Origin: Mesorhizobium jarvisii
GTDB taxonomy: Bacteria; Pseudomonadota; Alphaproteobacteria; Rhizobiales; Rhizobiaceae
Reading direction: 5' to 3'
DNA: 64,000 nucleotides
Assembly: GCF_003601985.1 (NCBI RefSeq)
Contig: NZ_QZXA01000001.1
Coordinates: 186,001 to 250,000 of the forward strand
Shown here in pieces: positions 46,217 through 53,061 of this stretch. The first letter of the stretch is position 1; each line of letters opens with the position of its first letter. Under the pieces are notes generated by a model. It worked only from the letters and a program-made list of their open reading frames with translations, was not told the DNA's origin and made no database searches. A program made the position numbers and the translations under genes.

Positions 46217-46301
46217 TAAACGCCCGCACCGGAGGCACCGAAGTGACCCTTGATTCCATTGAAGAAACCGGCATGGCGCCCGCACCTTGGAGATAGCAAA
46301 A

Positions 46302-47192
46302 ATGACTGAGTGGAAACCAGACCTCTGTATCTATCACGGCGGTTGCGATGACGGCTTTGGTGCCGCATGGGCTATCTGGAAGAAATGGGGCAACGAGGTT
46401 GCCTATGTCCCTGGCTACTACGGCAAGCCTTTGCCCGATGGCGCTGGCCGCAATGTGCTGTTCGTGGATTTCTCAGCCAAGCGGCCGGAATTGGTGGCGA
46501 TGGCGGATAAGGCAAAGAGCATCTTCGTGCTCGACCACCACAAGACCGCTGAGGCCGAGCTCGCCGACTGGAATGGACCGATGCCGGCGCTTGCCGATAT
46601 CGAGCTTTTAGCGGCGAAAGCATGTACCGAAACCGGATCACCCATCGTCGCCGTGTTCGACATGCAGCAGTCGGGCGCAACCCTGGCTTGGCAGTTTGCC
46701 ACCCAGACAAACAGGCAGGATGATCCTTGCCCGAACATCCTGTCGCTGATCGAGGACCGTGACCTTTGGCGGTTTGCTCTCGGCGACCGCACGAAGCAGT
46801 TTTCGGCGGCTCTGCGAACCTATCCCATGGATTTTGCGGTTTGGGATGAGATCGCCGCCCATCCTGACGATTTGATCTTCGAAGGCGTCGCCATCCTCCG
46901 CGCTCATCAGGCGAATATTGGCAAGATTTTGCAGGAGGTCTATTTCTCCGATGTCGGCGGCCATCTCGTGCCGACCGTCAATGCGCCATATCATTACGCT
47001 AGCGATGCCGCACACGAGATGCTGGCGAAATTCCCTGGCGCGCCGTTCACGGCTTGCTGGTTTCGCCGCGCTGATGGACAAATCCAGTATTCGCTTCGCT
47101 CCGAAGACGACCGCCTTGATGTGTCCGAGGTCGCAAAAACCTTCGGCGGCGGTGGGCATCGCAACGCAGCGGGCTTTCAGGTCGCAGCCTGA
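46302..47192 (+). CDS. DHH/DHHA1-type phosphoesterase
   Basis: HGGCDDGFGAAWA near residue 12 and FVLDHHKTAEAEL near residue 74 are metal-binding motifs of the DHH superfamily; FGGGGHRNAAGF at the C-terminus is the DHHA1 domain signature. Relatives degrade short RNA, cyclic dinucleotides or nucleotides. The ATG at 46302 follows GGAG at 46289-46292. It sits at the edge of the prophage beside a typical phage small gene, so it is likely phage-borne; a role in removing nucleotide signals (for example in anti-phage signalling) is only a guess. Confidence 0.8.
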   Translation: MTEWKPDLCIYHGGCDDGFGAAWAIWKKWGNEVAYVPGYYGKPLPDGAGRNVLFVDFSAKRPELVAMADKAKSIFVLDHHKTAEAELADWNGPMPALADIELLAAKACTETGSPIVAVFDMQQSGATLAWQFATQTNRQDDPCPNILSLIEDRDLWRFALGDRTKQFSAALRTYPMDFAVWDEIAAHPDDLIFEGVAILRAHQANIGKILQEVYFSDVGGHLVPTVNAPYHYASDAAHEMLAKFPGAPFTACWFRRADGQIQYSLRSEDDRLDVSEVAKTFGGGGHRNAAGFQVAA

Positions 47193-47213
47193 CGTTTCTC
47201 AAAGGAGAGATGC

Positions 47214-47450
47214 ATGGACGAGATACCCGAGGACATTCAGCAGACGGCAACCCGGTTCGCTGGCGAGTACCTGGCGCGCGACATCTCATGCGAGAGGCTA
47301 TATCGCGATGTTGCTGCGCTGCTGGTTGCCGAACGTGAGCGGTGCGCCAATATCGTTGAGGGAATCGGGGATGTTGGCCGCGATTGGGCGCTAACCAGCT
47401 TCATGGGCAACCTGAGACGTGACATCGCTGCCGCCATCCGACGTTCCTAA
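47214..47450 (+). CDS. Small phage protein, unknown function
   Basis: A 78-residue, helix-rich soluble protein (DIQQTATRFAGEYLARD, then LVAERERCANIVEG). It lies 21 bases after the DHH gene and has AAAGGAGAGATGC just before the ATG. No function known; the AERERCA phrase is seen in many phage small proteins. Confidence 0.65.
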   Translation: MDEIPEDIQQTATRFAGEYLARDISCERLYRDVAALLVAERERCANIVEGIGDVGRDWALTSFMGNLRRDIAAAIRRS

Positions 47451-47534
47451 CCCTCCGCATGTTCGCACCACAGGATAGGAGCCCCATCATATTGCTCGTC
47501 TGAGGGAAATGATGGGATTGTATGTGATGGACCC

Positions 47535-47639
47535 ATGATACCTCCCCGCGTCATCCTCACCCTTGCCGTGATCTTCGGGATTATCGTCATGCTTGGAGAG
47601 GTGGTGTATTGGGGGATTGAGATGGCGGGGTGGAGTTGA
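47535..47639 (+). CDS. Possible 34-residue membrane peptide
   Basis: From ATG 47535 runs MIPPRVILTLAVIFGIIVML followed by a short polar tail ending MAGWS. It is one hydrophobic helix. No strong ribosome site is seen. The following 322 bases (47640-47961) hold no gene apart from the terminator-like hairpin listed next. Confidence 0.35.
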   Translation: MIPPRVILTLAVIFGIIVMLGEVVYWGIEMAGWS

Positions 47640-47830
47640 GGCGGTCGGGGCGCTACTCCCGAGAACGGAACATATCGGTGGCGTAGTTTGTGGCTCTTCT
47701 CCAGCCTGGCGCCAGTCAGTTTCCCGTCCGAAACCCCGAGTTACACCGATATACCAGCATGAAAGAACGGTTCGCGCTCTCTCGCCGCCTCGCTGATTTA
47801 TAGCATGCCTCCAGACGCACGAAAAGAGCC

Positions 47831-47866
47831 CGCCCGGCGTGAGCCGAACGGGCGTGTTGATTTTTG
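47831..47866 (+). terminator. Intrinsic terminator
   Basis: CGCCCG (47831-47836) pairs with CGGGCG (47849-47854) around a 12-base loop, followed by TGTTGATTTTT. It ends the small plus-strand group before the HNH gene. Confidence 0.6.
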
Positions 47867-47961
47867 CGACTGGATTGGAGGCGGGCGTGCTATACAAAGC
47901 GGGCCGGCTTGGTGTTTCAGCACCAGACCAGCCCTGACCGAAACGATCATGGAGTGATCGA

Positions 47962-48558
47962 ATGGCTACCTCTCGGATATGCTCGATTGAAGGATGCGAC
48001 AAGCCCCATCATGCGCGCGGCCTATGCGCTGGCCATGCCCATCGGCTGAAGAAGTATGGTGACCCGCTCGCTGGCGAAACATCCAAGGGGCAGGCCAGGG
48101 CGTTCTTTGAGAAGGCGCTTGCCTATGAAGGCGACGAGTGCCTGTTCTGGCCGTTTTGGCGCAACAATATGGGGTATGGAGAAATCAAGACAAAATCGAG
48201 CGTCAAGCAGAGTGGCATGGAGTACGCACATCGCAGAATGTGCATGGAGGCCCACGGCGAGCCGCCGAACCCGAAAGACGAAGCCGCCCATAGTTGCGGC
48301 AACGGAAAGCACGGGTGCATCACCAAGGGGCATCTGTCGTGGAAGACGCGCATCGAAAATCAGGCCGATCGGCTGACCCATGGCACCGCGCCGCGCGGGA
48401 CAAGGTGCGGAACGAACAAACTGTCTGAGGCTCAAATCCACCAGATAAGAGCCATGAGCGGGAAGGTGCGCCAACGCGACATGGCCGACCAGTATGGCGT
48501 CAGTCAGTCGCTCGTCAGTGTCATCTGCTCGGGCAAGCTGTGGGCTTGGCTGGCCTAG
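47962..48558 (+). CDS. HNH endonuclease with C-terminal helix-turn-helix
   Basis: An N-terminal cysteine/histidine cluster (CSIEGCDKPHHARGLCAGHAHR) may bind zinc. The HNH nuclease core is AHRRMCMEAHG, DEAAHSCGNGKHGC and GHLSWKTRIENQADR. The last 45 residues form a helix-turn-helix (MADQYGVSQSLVSVICSGK). This is the layout of free-standing homing-type endonucleases of phages. GGAG lies 7 bases upstream of the ATG. It overlaps the convergent next gene by four bases. Confidence 0.85.
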   Translation: MATSRICSIEGCDKPHHARGLCAGHAHRLKKYGDPLAGETSKGQARAFFEKALAYEGDECLFWPFWRNNMGYGEIKTKSSVKQSGMEYAHRRMCMEAHGEPPNPKDEAAHSCGNGKHGCITKGHLSWKTRIENQADRLTHGTAPRGTRCGTNKLSEAQIHQIRAMSGKVRQRDMADQYGVSQSLVSVICSGKLWAWLA

Positions 48559-48875
48559 CGTCGCCTTGGTGGTTGCCGCCGCGGCCGCTGCGCTTCCTGC
48601 TCTTCACGGCGATCTAGCCGTTCAAGTAGAGCTTTATGCATATCTTCCATCTCTTCGGTACGGCGATCGGCCAGAACCTCGAGCGCGAGACGGCATCCAC
48701 GCACCTCGACGATCAGCCGTTCCTGCTGTTCCTTGTCGCCATAGCCTATGCCGATTCCGGTGAGAACCGGATGGTCTGGCTTTGCCGCCGGCCATCGTTT
48801 CGAATAGCCGACATATGCCGCGGTTGCCGCGCCCAGGAAGACGCCCGCCAATGTGATTGCATTAGTCCAGTCCAC
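48555..48875 (-). CDS. Small phage membrane protein
   Basis: With a GTG start at 48875 the product has 106 residues: one N-terminal membrane helix (AITLAGVFLGAATAAYVGY), then a soluble charged helix likely to form a coiled coil (LLERLDRREEQEAQRPRRQ). The gene overlaps the end of its upstream neighbour by 14 bases. It ends the lysis-type cassette; a holin or accessory role is possible. Confidence 0.6.
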   Translation of the reverse strand: MDWTNAITLAGVFLGAATAAYVGYSKRWPAAKPDHPVLTGIGIGYGDKEQQERLIVEVRGCRLALEVLADRRTEEMEDMHKALLERLDRREEQEAQRPRRQPPRRR

Positions 48876-49332
48876 TGCCCTTACCCCGCGCCAAGACGTC
48901 ATTGACGGTGCGGGCATCCCTCGCTGCACGCATGATGTTCACGATATCTGTGAGCAGCCATCCGCATGCCATTACGAAGGCAAAGCCGAAAGTGGGCTGA
49001 AAAGAGAGGACCAGTTGGGTCCAGAAGAAGCAACTAAGGAACGCCATCACGGCGCGCGCGATCGGACTTCGTCGCCAGGCGCCGTTGATGAGCAGGATGG
49101 CCAGCCGGAATGACCCGAACACGGTGAGCGTCGTTGCCCACACGCTCTGGCCTGCTATCTCCAGCAAGAACTCGTACCCCTTGCCGTAGCCGTTGGCGAC
49201 CGAGGAGACCATCAGGTTTGTATTGACGCTCAGCATCATCCCGATGCCGAGGAGCACGAATGCGGCGGACCATTCTGCCCACCTGGGGAAGAACGCCGCG
49301 GTGAAATTGTCCCTTATGTGGGCAACTATCAT
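48862..49332 (-). CDS. Phage membrane protein with about four spans
   Basis: This 156-residue product has hydrophobic segments near residues 20-38, 60-90, 105-125 and 125-140. No family recognised. The ATG at 49332 has GAGACGG upstream; a start nine codons earlier is also open. Its position in the cassette suggests a membrane or lysis function. Confidence 0.6.
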   Translation of the reverse strand: MIVAHIRDNFTAAFFPRWAEWSAAFVLLGIGMMLSVNTNLMVSSVANGYGKGYEFLLEIAGQSVWATTLTVFGSFRLAILLINGAWRRSPIARAVMAFLSCFFWTQLVLSFQPTFGFAFVMACGWLLTDIVNIMRAARDARTVNDVLARGKGSGLD

Positions 49333-49411
49333 TGTGACCGTCTCTAACCTTACCATCATCGCCCATTGCCCATGCGTATGCGATTAAGATGCCCGGCGTG
49401 AATTGGCTTCG

Positions 49412-49573
49412 CTAGTACCTGACGACGCCGAGCAACAACAAAACGAGCAGCGTCACGATGACGATCGCACTGACCAGCCAGGACGGCAGCCGATTGGGGA
49501 CGATGCCCGCCGGCCAGCCTGTGATGGCCAGCACAAGCAGAACGATCAGGAGGATATCGAAGCGGGTCAGCAT
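49412..49573 (-). CDS. 53-residue membrane protein
   Basis: The product has two hydrophobic helices (FDILLIVLLVLAITGW, and WLVSAIVIVTLLVLLLLG) around the short turn PAGIVPNRLP. GGGAGG lies 9 bases before the ATG, within the end of the DUF3309 gene. Its size and pattern mirror the neighbour, so they may be paralogues or act together. Confidence 0.65.
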   Translation of the reverse strand: MLTRFDILLIVLLVLAITGWPAGIVPNRLPSWLVSAIVIVTLLVLLLLGVVRY

Positions 49574-49576
49574 AGC

Positions 49577-49735
49577 TCAAATCCTCCCGAGCAGTAGCAA
49601 CACCACCAGGACGATGAGGATCACACCGACGATGCTGCCCGGAGCTGCTCCCCAAGATTGAGAGTACGGCCATGTCGGCAACGCGCCGATCAGGACCAAT
49701 ATGAGAAGGATGACGAGGACGGTTCCGAGTGACAT
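49577..49735 (-). CDS. DUF3309-like 52-residue membrane protein
   Basis: MSLGTVLVILLILVLIGALP, then TWPYSQSWGAAPGS, then a second helix IVGVILIVLVVLLLLGRI. This is the DUF3309 pattern: two helices around a Trp/Pro/Gly turn. AAGGA lies 8 bases before the ATG, inside the end of the Rz1-like gene, so it is coupled to it. Role unknown; DUF3309 occurs widely in chromosomes, so its place in a phage lysis cassette is unusual. Confidence 0.75.
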   Translation of the reverse strand: MSLGTVLVILLILVLIGALPTWPYSQSWGAAPGSIVGVILIVLVVLLLLGRI

Positions 49736-49737
49736 GA

Positions 49738-50010
49738 TCAGGTTCCTTTATCCCACTGGTTGATCTTTTTGATCTGGGCCGTGCAGACCCGAAGGCCGGC
49801 TTCGTTGACATCGCCCCTGTCAAGCAGATCGCCGGTGACCTGTGGCCCGCCAGGCTTGGACCAGATCGGCGGCGGCTGGCGCTTCAGCGATGCAGGGATA
49901 TGCCGCTCGACGGTGACGTACTTAATGACCACCTGCGGCTTTGGGGTTGCCATACAGCCCGCGAATAGCATCGGGGATAGGCAAACGGAGATAAGCATCA
50001 ACGTCCGCAT
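49738..50010 (-). CDS. Rz1-like outer spanin lipoprotein
   Basis: A short signal with lipobox FAGC (residue 19) would anchor the protein in the outer membrane; a proline-rich stretch (RQPPPIWSKPGGPQ) follows. The start lies inside the Rz-like gene in another frame, overlapping its last 89 bases. Overlapping Rz/Rz1 frames are typical of spanins, which fuse inner and outer membranes in the last step of lysis. Confidence 0.8.
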   Translation of the reverse strand: MRTLMLISVCLSPMLFAGCMATPKPQVVIKYVTVERHIPASLKRQPPPIWSKPGGPQVTGDLLDRGDVNEAGLRVCTAQIKKINQWDKGT

Positions 50011-50311
50011 TTTTTGCCCTCAGATCGGCCAAAGCCTTGGCCATGTTCAGCGTTGAATTGTTCGCCGCTTCGACTTCATCGGCGAGATCGCCCGCCAGCT
50101 TGTCGACACGAACGTTTTCGGCCGCTTGCGCCGTCATGGTCTTTTCGTTGTCGGCGTTGACATCCAGCGCTGTCTTCAGGCTGCGTTCGGCTGCCTGCTG
50201 TGCCGCGACTGCATCGCGCGCCTCAACCTTGTAGTGATAGGCGACGAGGCCGGCGCCCATGGCGATGATCAGGCCAAGGATGGCGGCATACCCGGTGATG
50301 TTCACGCCCAC
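49922..50311 (-). CDS. Rz-like inner spanin
   Basis: One N-terminal membrane helix (YAAILGLIIAMGAGLVAYHY) is followed by a long coiled coil (residues 28-105) and a short C-terminal tail YLRLPIPDAIRGLYG. This is the usual inner spanin layout. GTG start at 50311 (or 50305). It overlaps the Rz1-like gene. Confidence 0.8.
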   Translation of the reverse strand: MGVNITGYAAILGLIIAMGAGLVAYHYKVEARDAVAAQQAAERSLKTALDVNADNEKTMTAQAAENVRVDKLAGDLADEVEAANNSTLNMAKALADLRAKNADVDAYLRLPIPDAIRGLYGNPKAAGGH

Positions 50312-50370
50312 ATCCCATAGATCGCGGCAGCAATGGCGAGCGTGACGGCGGCTTTGGTGAGGCTGCGCAT
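50302..50370 (-). CDS. Possible 22-residue membrane peptide
   Basis: MRSLTKAAVTLAIAAAIYGM followed by WA. Its ATG overlaps the stop of the previous small gene (TAATG) and its stop overlaps the start of the Rz-like gene. The tight coupling on both sides suggests translation, but the product may only carry ribosomes to Rz. Confidence 0.4.
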   Translation of the reverse strand: MRSLTKAAVTLAIAAAIYGMWA

Positions 50371-50480
50371 TACCGATTGGCCGTGCTAATGAACCAAACG
50401 CCGACGATGAGGCTGACGAGGCCAGAGACCACCTCGATGGCCATCAGGACGCCACCGACGGTGATTGCATGGTCCATCAT
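50370..50480 (-). CDS. 36-residue membrane peptide
   Basis: It starts at the ATGATG doublet overlapping the end of the holin-like gene and ends in TAATG. One hydrophobic helix (VVSGLVSLIVGVWFIS) makes up half of it. Coupled on both sides; possibly an antiholin or holin partner. Confidence 0.5.
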   Translation of the reverse strand: MMDHAITVGGVLMAIEVVSGLVSLIVGVWFISTANR

Positions 50481-50815
50481 GGTCCTTCTCCGGGCGGCGG
50501 TGGCATGGCCGGGCCTGTCGGCACCTCTGGCGGCACAACCGTCCGCTGATAGGTCTCTTGCATCGCGCCGCCACCGCCGATGTTGTTGAGCCCGCCCTTG
50601 TCGTCCCAGACGGCGCCGAAGACATAGGAGCCGATGACCGATGCCATCAGCAGCAGCAGGCCGTTGACGGCGGTTTCGGAAAGCTGGATCGGCCGGCCTA
50701 GGATCGCCAGATAGGTCACCATCGCACCGCACCAGACCAGCACAATGATGATGATCCTCCGGCGCACCAACCACGACGAGCGGAACGCATTGCGCGCGGT
50801 GCTGCGCGGGTTCAT
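50477..50815 (-). CDS. Holin-like phage membrane protein
   Basis: Two hydrophobic helices (IIIIVLVWCGAMVTYLAIL, and NGLLLLMASVIGSYVFGAVW) with a short turn between, then a soluble proline-rich tail PPEVPTGPAMPPPPGEGP. The gene starts one to two bases after the endolysin stop. Place and topology suggest a holin, although no family was recognised. Confidence 0.6.
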   Translation of the reverse strand: MNPRSTARNAFRSSWLVRRRIIIIVLVWCGAMVTYLAILGRPIQLSETAVNGLLLLMASVIGSYVFGAVWDDKGGLNNIGGGGAMQETYQRTVVPPEVPTGPAMPPPPGEGP

Positions 50816-50816
50816 G

Positions 50817-51308
50817 TCAGCCAACCCATTCGCCCGTCAGGGCTTGGTCGTAGTGCTGCGCGATGACGGCAATCTCCTGCGCGCGATCGGTGCCGTTGAT
50901 GATGCGGCGCGCGTCGACAAAGTCGGAATGCTGCAGGTCGATATAGTCTGCGAGCTTGCGGCCGGTGAACCAGCCCTCGCGCATGCCGGTCACGGCGATC
51001 TTGGCTGCGTTGGCGGGATCGAGCGCAAGCGTCGGATCCTGGTCGCAGGCGATGCCGAGCTCGCGTGCGGCCCGCTGGTAATTGGCTTGCCAGGTCAGTT
51101 GGACGAATCCGCGGCCGTACCACGGATAATAGCGGAGATTGTTCCGGCGCCAGTTTTCCGAAAGCCAGTAGGCCTCGACGACGGGCCGCATGGTATGCGC
51201 GGTCTCCCAGAACGACGTCGCTAGCACATAGGCGCACTGATTGCGAAGCAGACCCTGCGCCTTGCTCTCGTCGATAAGCATGCGCGTGCAACCGAGGGAC
51301 AGGTCCAT
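50817..51308 (-). CDS. GH19-like endolysin
   Basis: The 163-residue protein has the chitinase-19/lysozyme-like fold: SFWETAHTMRPVVEAYW with the proposed catalytic Glu, and YYPWYGRGFVQLTWQANYQ. Phages use such domains to cut peptidoglycan. No signal peptide is seen, so release depends on the holin. AAAGGAA lies 5 bases before the ATG at 51308; the longer frame upstream is not supported. Confidence 0.85.
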   Translation of the reverse strand: MDLSLGCTRMLIDESKAQGLLRNQCAYVLATSFWETAHTMRPVVEAYWLSENWRRNNLRYYPWYGRGFVQLTWQANYQRAARELGIACDQDPTLALDPANAAKIAVTGMREGWFTGRKLADYIDLQHSDFVDARRIINGTDRAQEIAVIAQHYDQALTGEWVG

Positions 51309-51610
51309 GGCAGTTCCTTTCCGCCCTCGCGGGCAGGTTGAATAACGGGGTATATCGATGGGAATGGCGACCCAGCCGGGTGGCGCTGCGCTGCGGGCCA
51401 ACTCACCCTATGGTTAAGCTGCCAAAAATCTCTTTTGAATCACTAGCTTACGGGCCGGAGTATGACAGGCCAAAGTAGATGGTAGTTAAGCACTTGTTAA
51501 AATAACGTTGACACCTCTCGGGCCCAAGAACAGGATTATCGACGGGACCGGGGGATGAGCTTCACAACAAGCACCTCTGTCCGGGTAAATGGGTAAACAG
51601 GGGAATTGGC
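51309..51610. promoter_or_regulatory. Divergent control region between endolysin and pilin genes
   Basis: The 302 bases hold no gene. The middle is AT-rich. A candidate plus-strand -35 hexamer TTGACA lies at 51508-51513, with weak -10-like words (CAGGAT at 51531, GATTAT at 51534). The minus-strand promoter for the lysis genes must also lie here. Nothing else is distinct. Confidence 0.4.
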
Positions 51611-51775
51611 ATGAAAAATCTTCTCAAGCAGTTCCGCGACGACGAAAACGGCGCCGCGATGGTCGAATACACGATCCTTCTGGGCATCATCACGATTGCA
51701 GTCATCGCCAGCGTCATCACCGTCGGCGCCTGGGTCAGCGGTCGCTGGGCGCTCCTCGCCACGACGCTCCCGTAA
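51611..51775 (+). CDS. Flp-type (type IVb) pilin, copy 1
   Basis: The 54-residue product is a short prepilin: a charged leader MKNLLKQFRDDENG, then AAMVEYTILLGIITIAVIAS. The predicted cut is after Gly14, which puts Glu at mature position 5 and Tyr at 6, as in Flp pilins of tad systems. No prepilin peptidase, TadA ATPase or secretin gene is near, so assembly would need the host machinery. Located in the prophage on the strand opposite to the late genes. Confidence 0.88.
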   Translation: MKNLLKQFRDDENGAAMVEYTILLGIITIAVIASVITVGAWVSGRWALLATTLP

Positions 51776-51800
51776 GCCGAGGCTTTTCGGGAGAACTCAA

Positions 51801-51974
51801 ATGAAAAATCTCATGACGATCACACGGCGCTTCAGTGCCGATGATGACGGCGCAGCGATGGTGGAGTACACCATTTTGCTCGGCATCATCACCATCGCGG
51901 TGATAGCATCGATCATTACAGTCGGCGCTTGGGTTACCGGCCAGTGGGGCGGTCTTGTGGCCGTATTGCCGTGA
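51801..51974 (+). CDS. Flp-type (type IVb) pilin, copy 2
   Basis: The 57-residue product has the same layout (leader MKNLMTITRRFSADDDG). In the 33-residue core from the cut-site Gly to the final Trp it matches copy 1 at 30 positions, yet 19 of those 30 shared residues use different codons, which shows long separate evolution under strong selection on the protein. GGGAG lies 7 bases before the ATG; 25 bases separate the two genes. Confidence 0.88.
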   Translation: MKNLMTITRRFSADDDGAAMVEYTILLGIITIAVIASIITVGAWVTGQWGGLVAVLP

Positions 51975-52018
51975 ACGAACAAAGCGTCGGGCCGTCGATT
52001 GAACCCGATCCTGACGCA

Positions 52019-52058
52019 GTGCCGGCGGTTTCGTCGCCGCCGGCACATCCCTTTTTTT
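52019..52058 (+). terminator. Possible terminator after the pilin genes
   Basis: GTGCCGGCGG (52019-52028) and its exact complement (52037-52046) flank an 8-base loop. A run of seven Ts follows after five bases (52052-52058). The offset T-run makes it less than ideal. If active it separates the pilins from the following membrane gene. Confidence 0.6.
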
Positions 52059-52072
52059 GGGAAAGGCTGCAC

Positions 52073-52291
52073 ATGGACTTCGCCCGAGAGACATTTGATT
52101 GGTCCGTGAACAAGGTCAGAACCGACCCCTTTACGTTCGTCCTGTGCATCTATGCGATAGGGTTGCTGCCAGCCGCACTTACTTCTCTCCTTTTGACCTT
52201 TGTCAGAAATGCCGATGCGCCATGGCTGTTCGCGACGGTGCAGGCCTTGACCGATGCCGCCATTTGGCCGCTGAAGGTTGCCGGTTTTTAG
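52073..52291 (+). CDS. Small membrane protein of the pilin cassette
   Basis: With ATG 52073 (GGGAAAGG upstream) the product has 72 residues: a short charged start, then a hydrophobic segment FVLCIYAIGLLPAALTSLLL and a second weaker one near the end. A longer frame from GTG 51971, overlapping the pilin stop, would add 34 Pro-rich residues but runs through the hairpin. No family recognised. Its stop overlaps the stop of the convergent fibre gene. Confidence 0.6.
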   Translation: MDFARETFDWSVNKVRTDPFTFVLCIYAIGLLPAALTSLLLTFVRNADAPWLFATVQALTDAAIWPLKVAGF

Positions 52292-53061
52292 GCTCCGATC
52301 CAGCTCTTGAAATTGTTGATGATGGTCGCGCGGTCGCCAGAGGATGGCACAGTCGAGAACGCCGCGAATTCGAACAGCTTGCCATCCATAAACGCACCAG
52401 AGCCAGCATAGCCGAGCCGCATCTGTCCGGTCATGACTTGCGTGTTGCCGGTGGCAGTCGCAGCGCTTTCGACGCCGTTGACGCCAATATAAAGGTTTCC
52501 GCCCTCATGACGCCATGTCAGCACATAGGCGGTCGATGCAGCAACTGAAGCCTGCGCGTAGTCTTCAGTTCCATCGTAGTTGTAGGCATAGACCAGAGGT
52601 GACCCGCCGTTCGACCGCAGCGTCATGCCCGCATAGAGAGCGGCATCCATGAAGACGCCGGAATTGCTATATTTTGTAGCGCTATCCGTCGGGAACGTGT
52701 CAATGAGGACACTGGCGATGACAAATCCGGCATTGTTGGCGATGATGGTCGACAGAGCGAACGCCCCATCGAGAGCATCATTGACGCCATCATAATCCGC
52801 GCACTGTCGACTATTCGGACCAGCAGTGCTGACCGTCGGTCTATTGGCGCTCGTACCCTGTGCGAAGTTTCTGGAAGCGCCGGATTGGTCATTGAGCAGC
52901 GAGACCGCGCCGGATGAATTCGTGAATCTCGCCCCGCCGGCATAAGTGGACAGCAGATCGCGCGAGAGCGAACATGCCAATGTCGGCGAGAGCCCATCCA
53001 AAGGGTAGACGATGGGACTGACCGAAGCCTGACCGAACAATTGCCCCGTTGAGAGCAGCAT
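52288..53061 (-). CDS. Phage tail-fibre-like protein, LamG-type fold
   Basis: The 257-residue product is rich in beta strands. AYVLTWRHEGGNLYIGVNGV with a following GYAGSGAFMDGKLFEFAAF is typical of concanavalin/LamG-like domains that bind sugars, and the last lines close the sandwich. The start overlaps the stop of the upstream gene (TGATG). Probably a receptor-binding or host-range protein. Confidence 0.65.
   Translation of the reverse strand: MLLSTGQLFGQASVSPIVYPLDGLSPTLACSLSRDLLSTYAGGARFTNSSGAVSLLNDQSGASRNFAQGTSANRPTVSTAGPNSRQCADYDGVNDALDGAFALSTIIANNAGFVIASVLIDTFPTDSATKYSNSGVFMDAALYAGMTLRSNGGSPLVYAYNYDGTEDYAQASVAASTAYVLTWRHEGGNLYIGVNGVESAATATGNTQVMTGQMRLGYAGSGAFMDGKLFEFAAFSTVPSSGDRATIINNFKSWIGA

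Noticed and set aside
47487-48002. Minus-strand open frame of 171 codons in the prophage
   Set aside because: It spans the terminator-like hairpin and the HNH start region, has no ribosome site and no recognisable content.
51971-52291. Longer version of the cassette membrane protein from GTG 51971
   Set aside because: It would run through the hairpin at 52019-52046 and add a low-complexity Pro/Ala tail; the ATG at 52073 has a better ribosome site. Kept as an alternative only.
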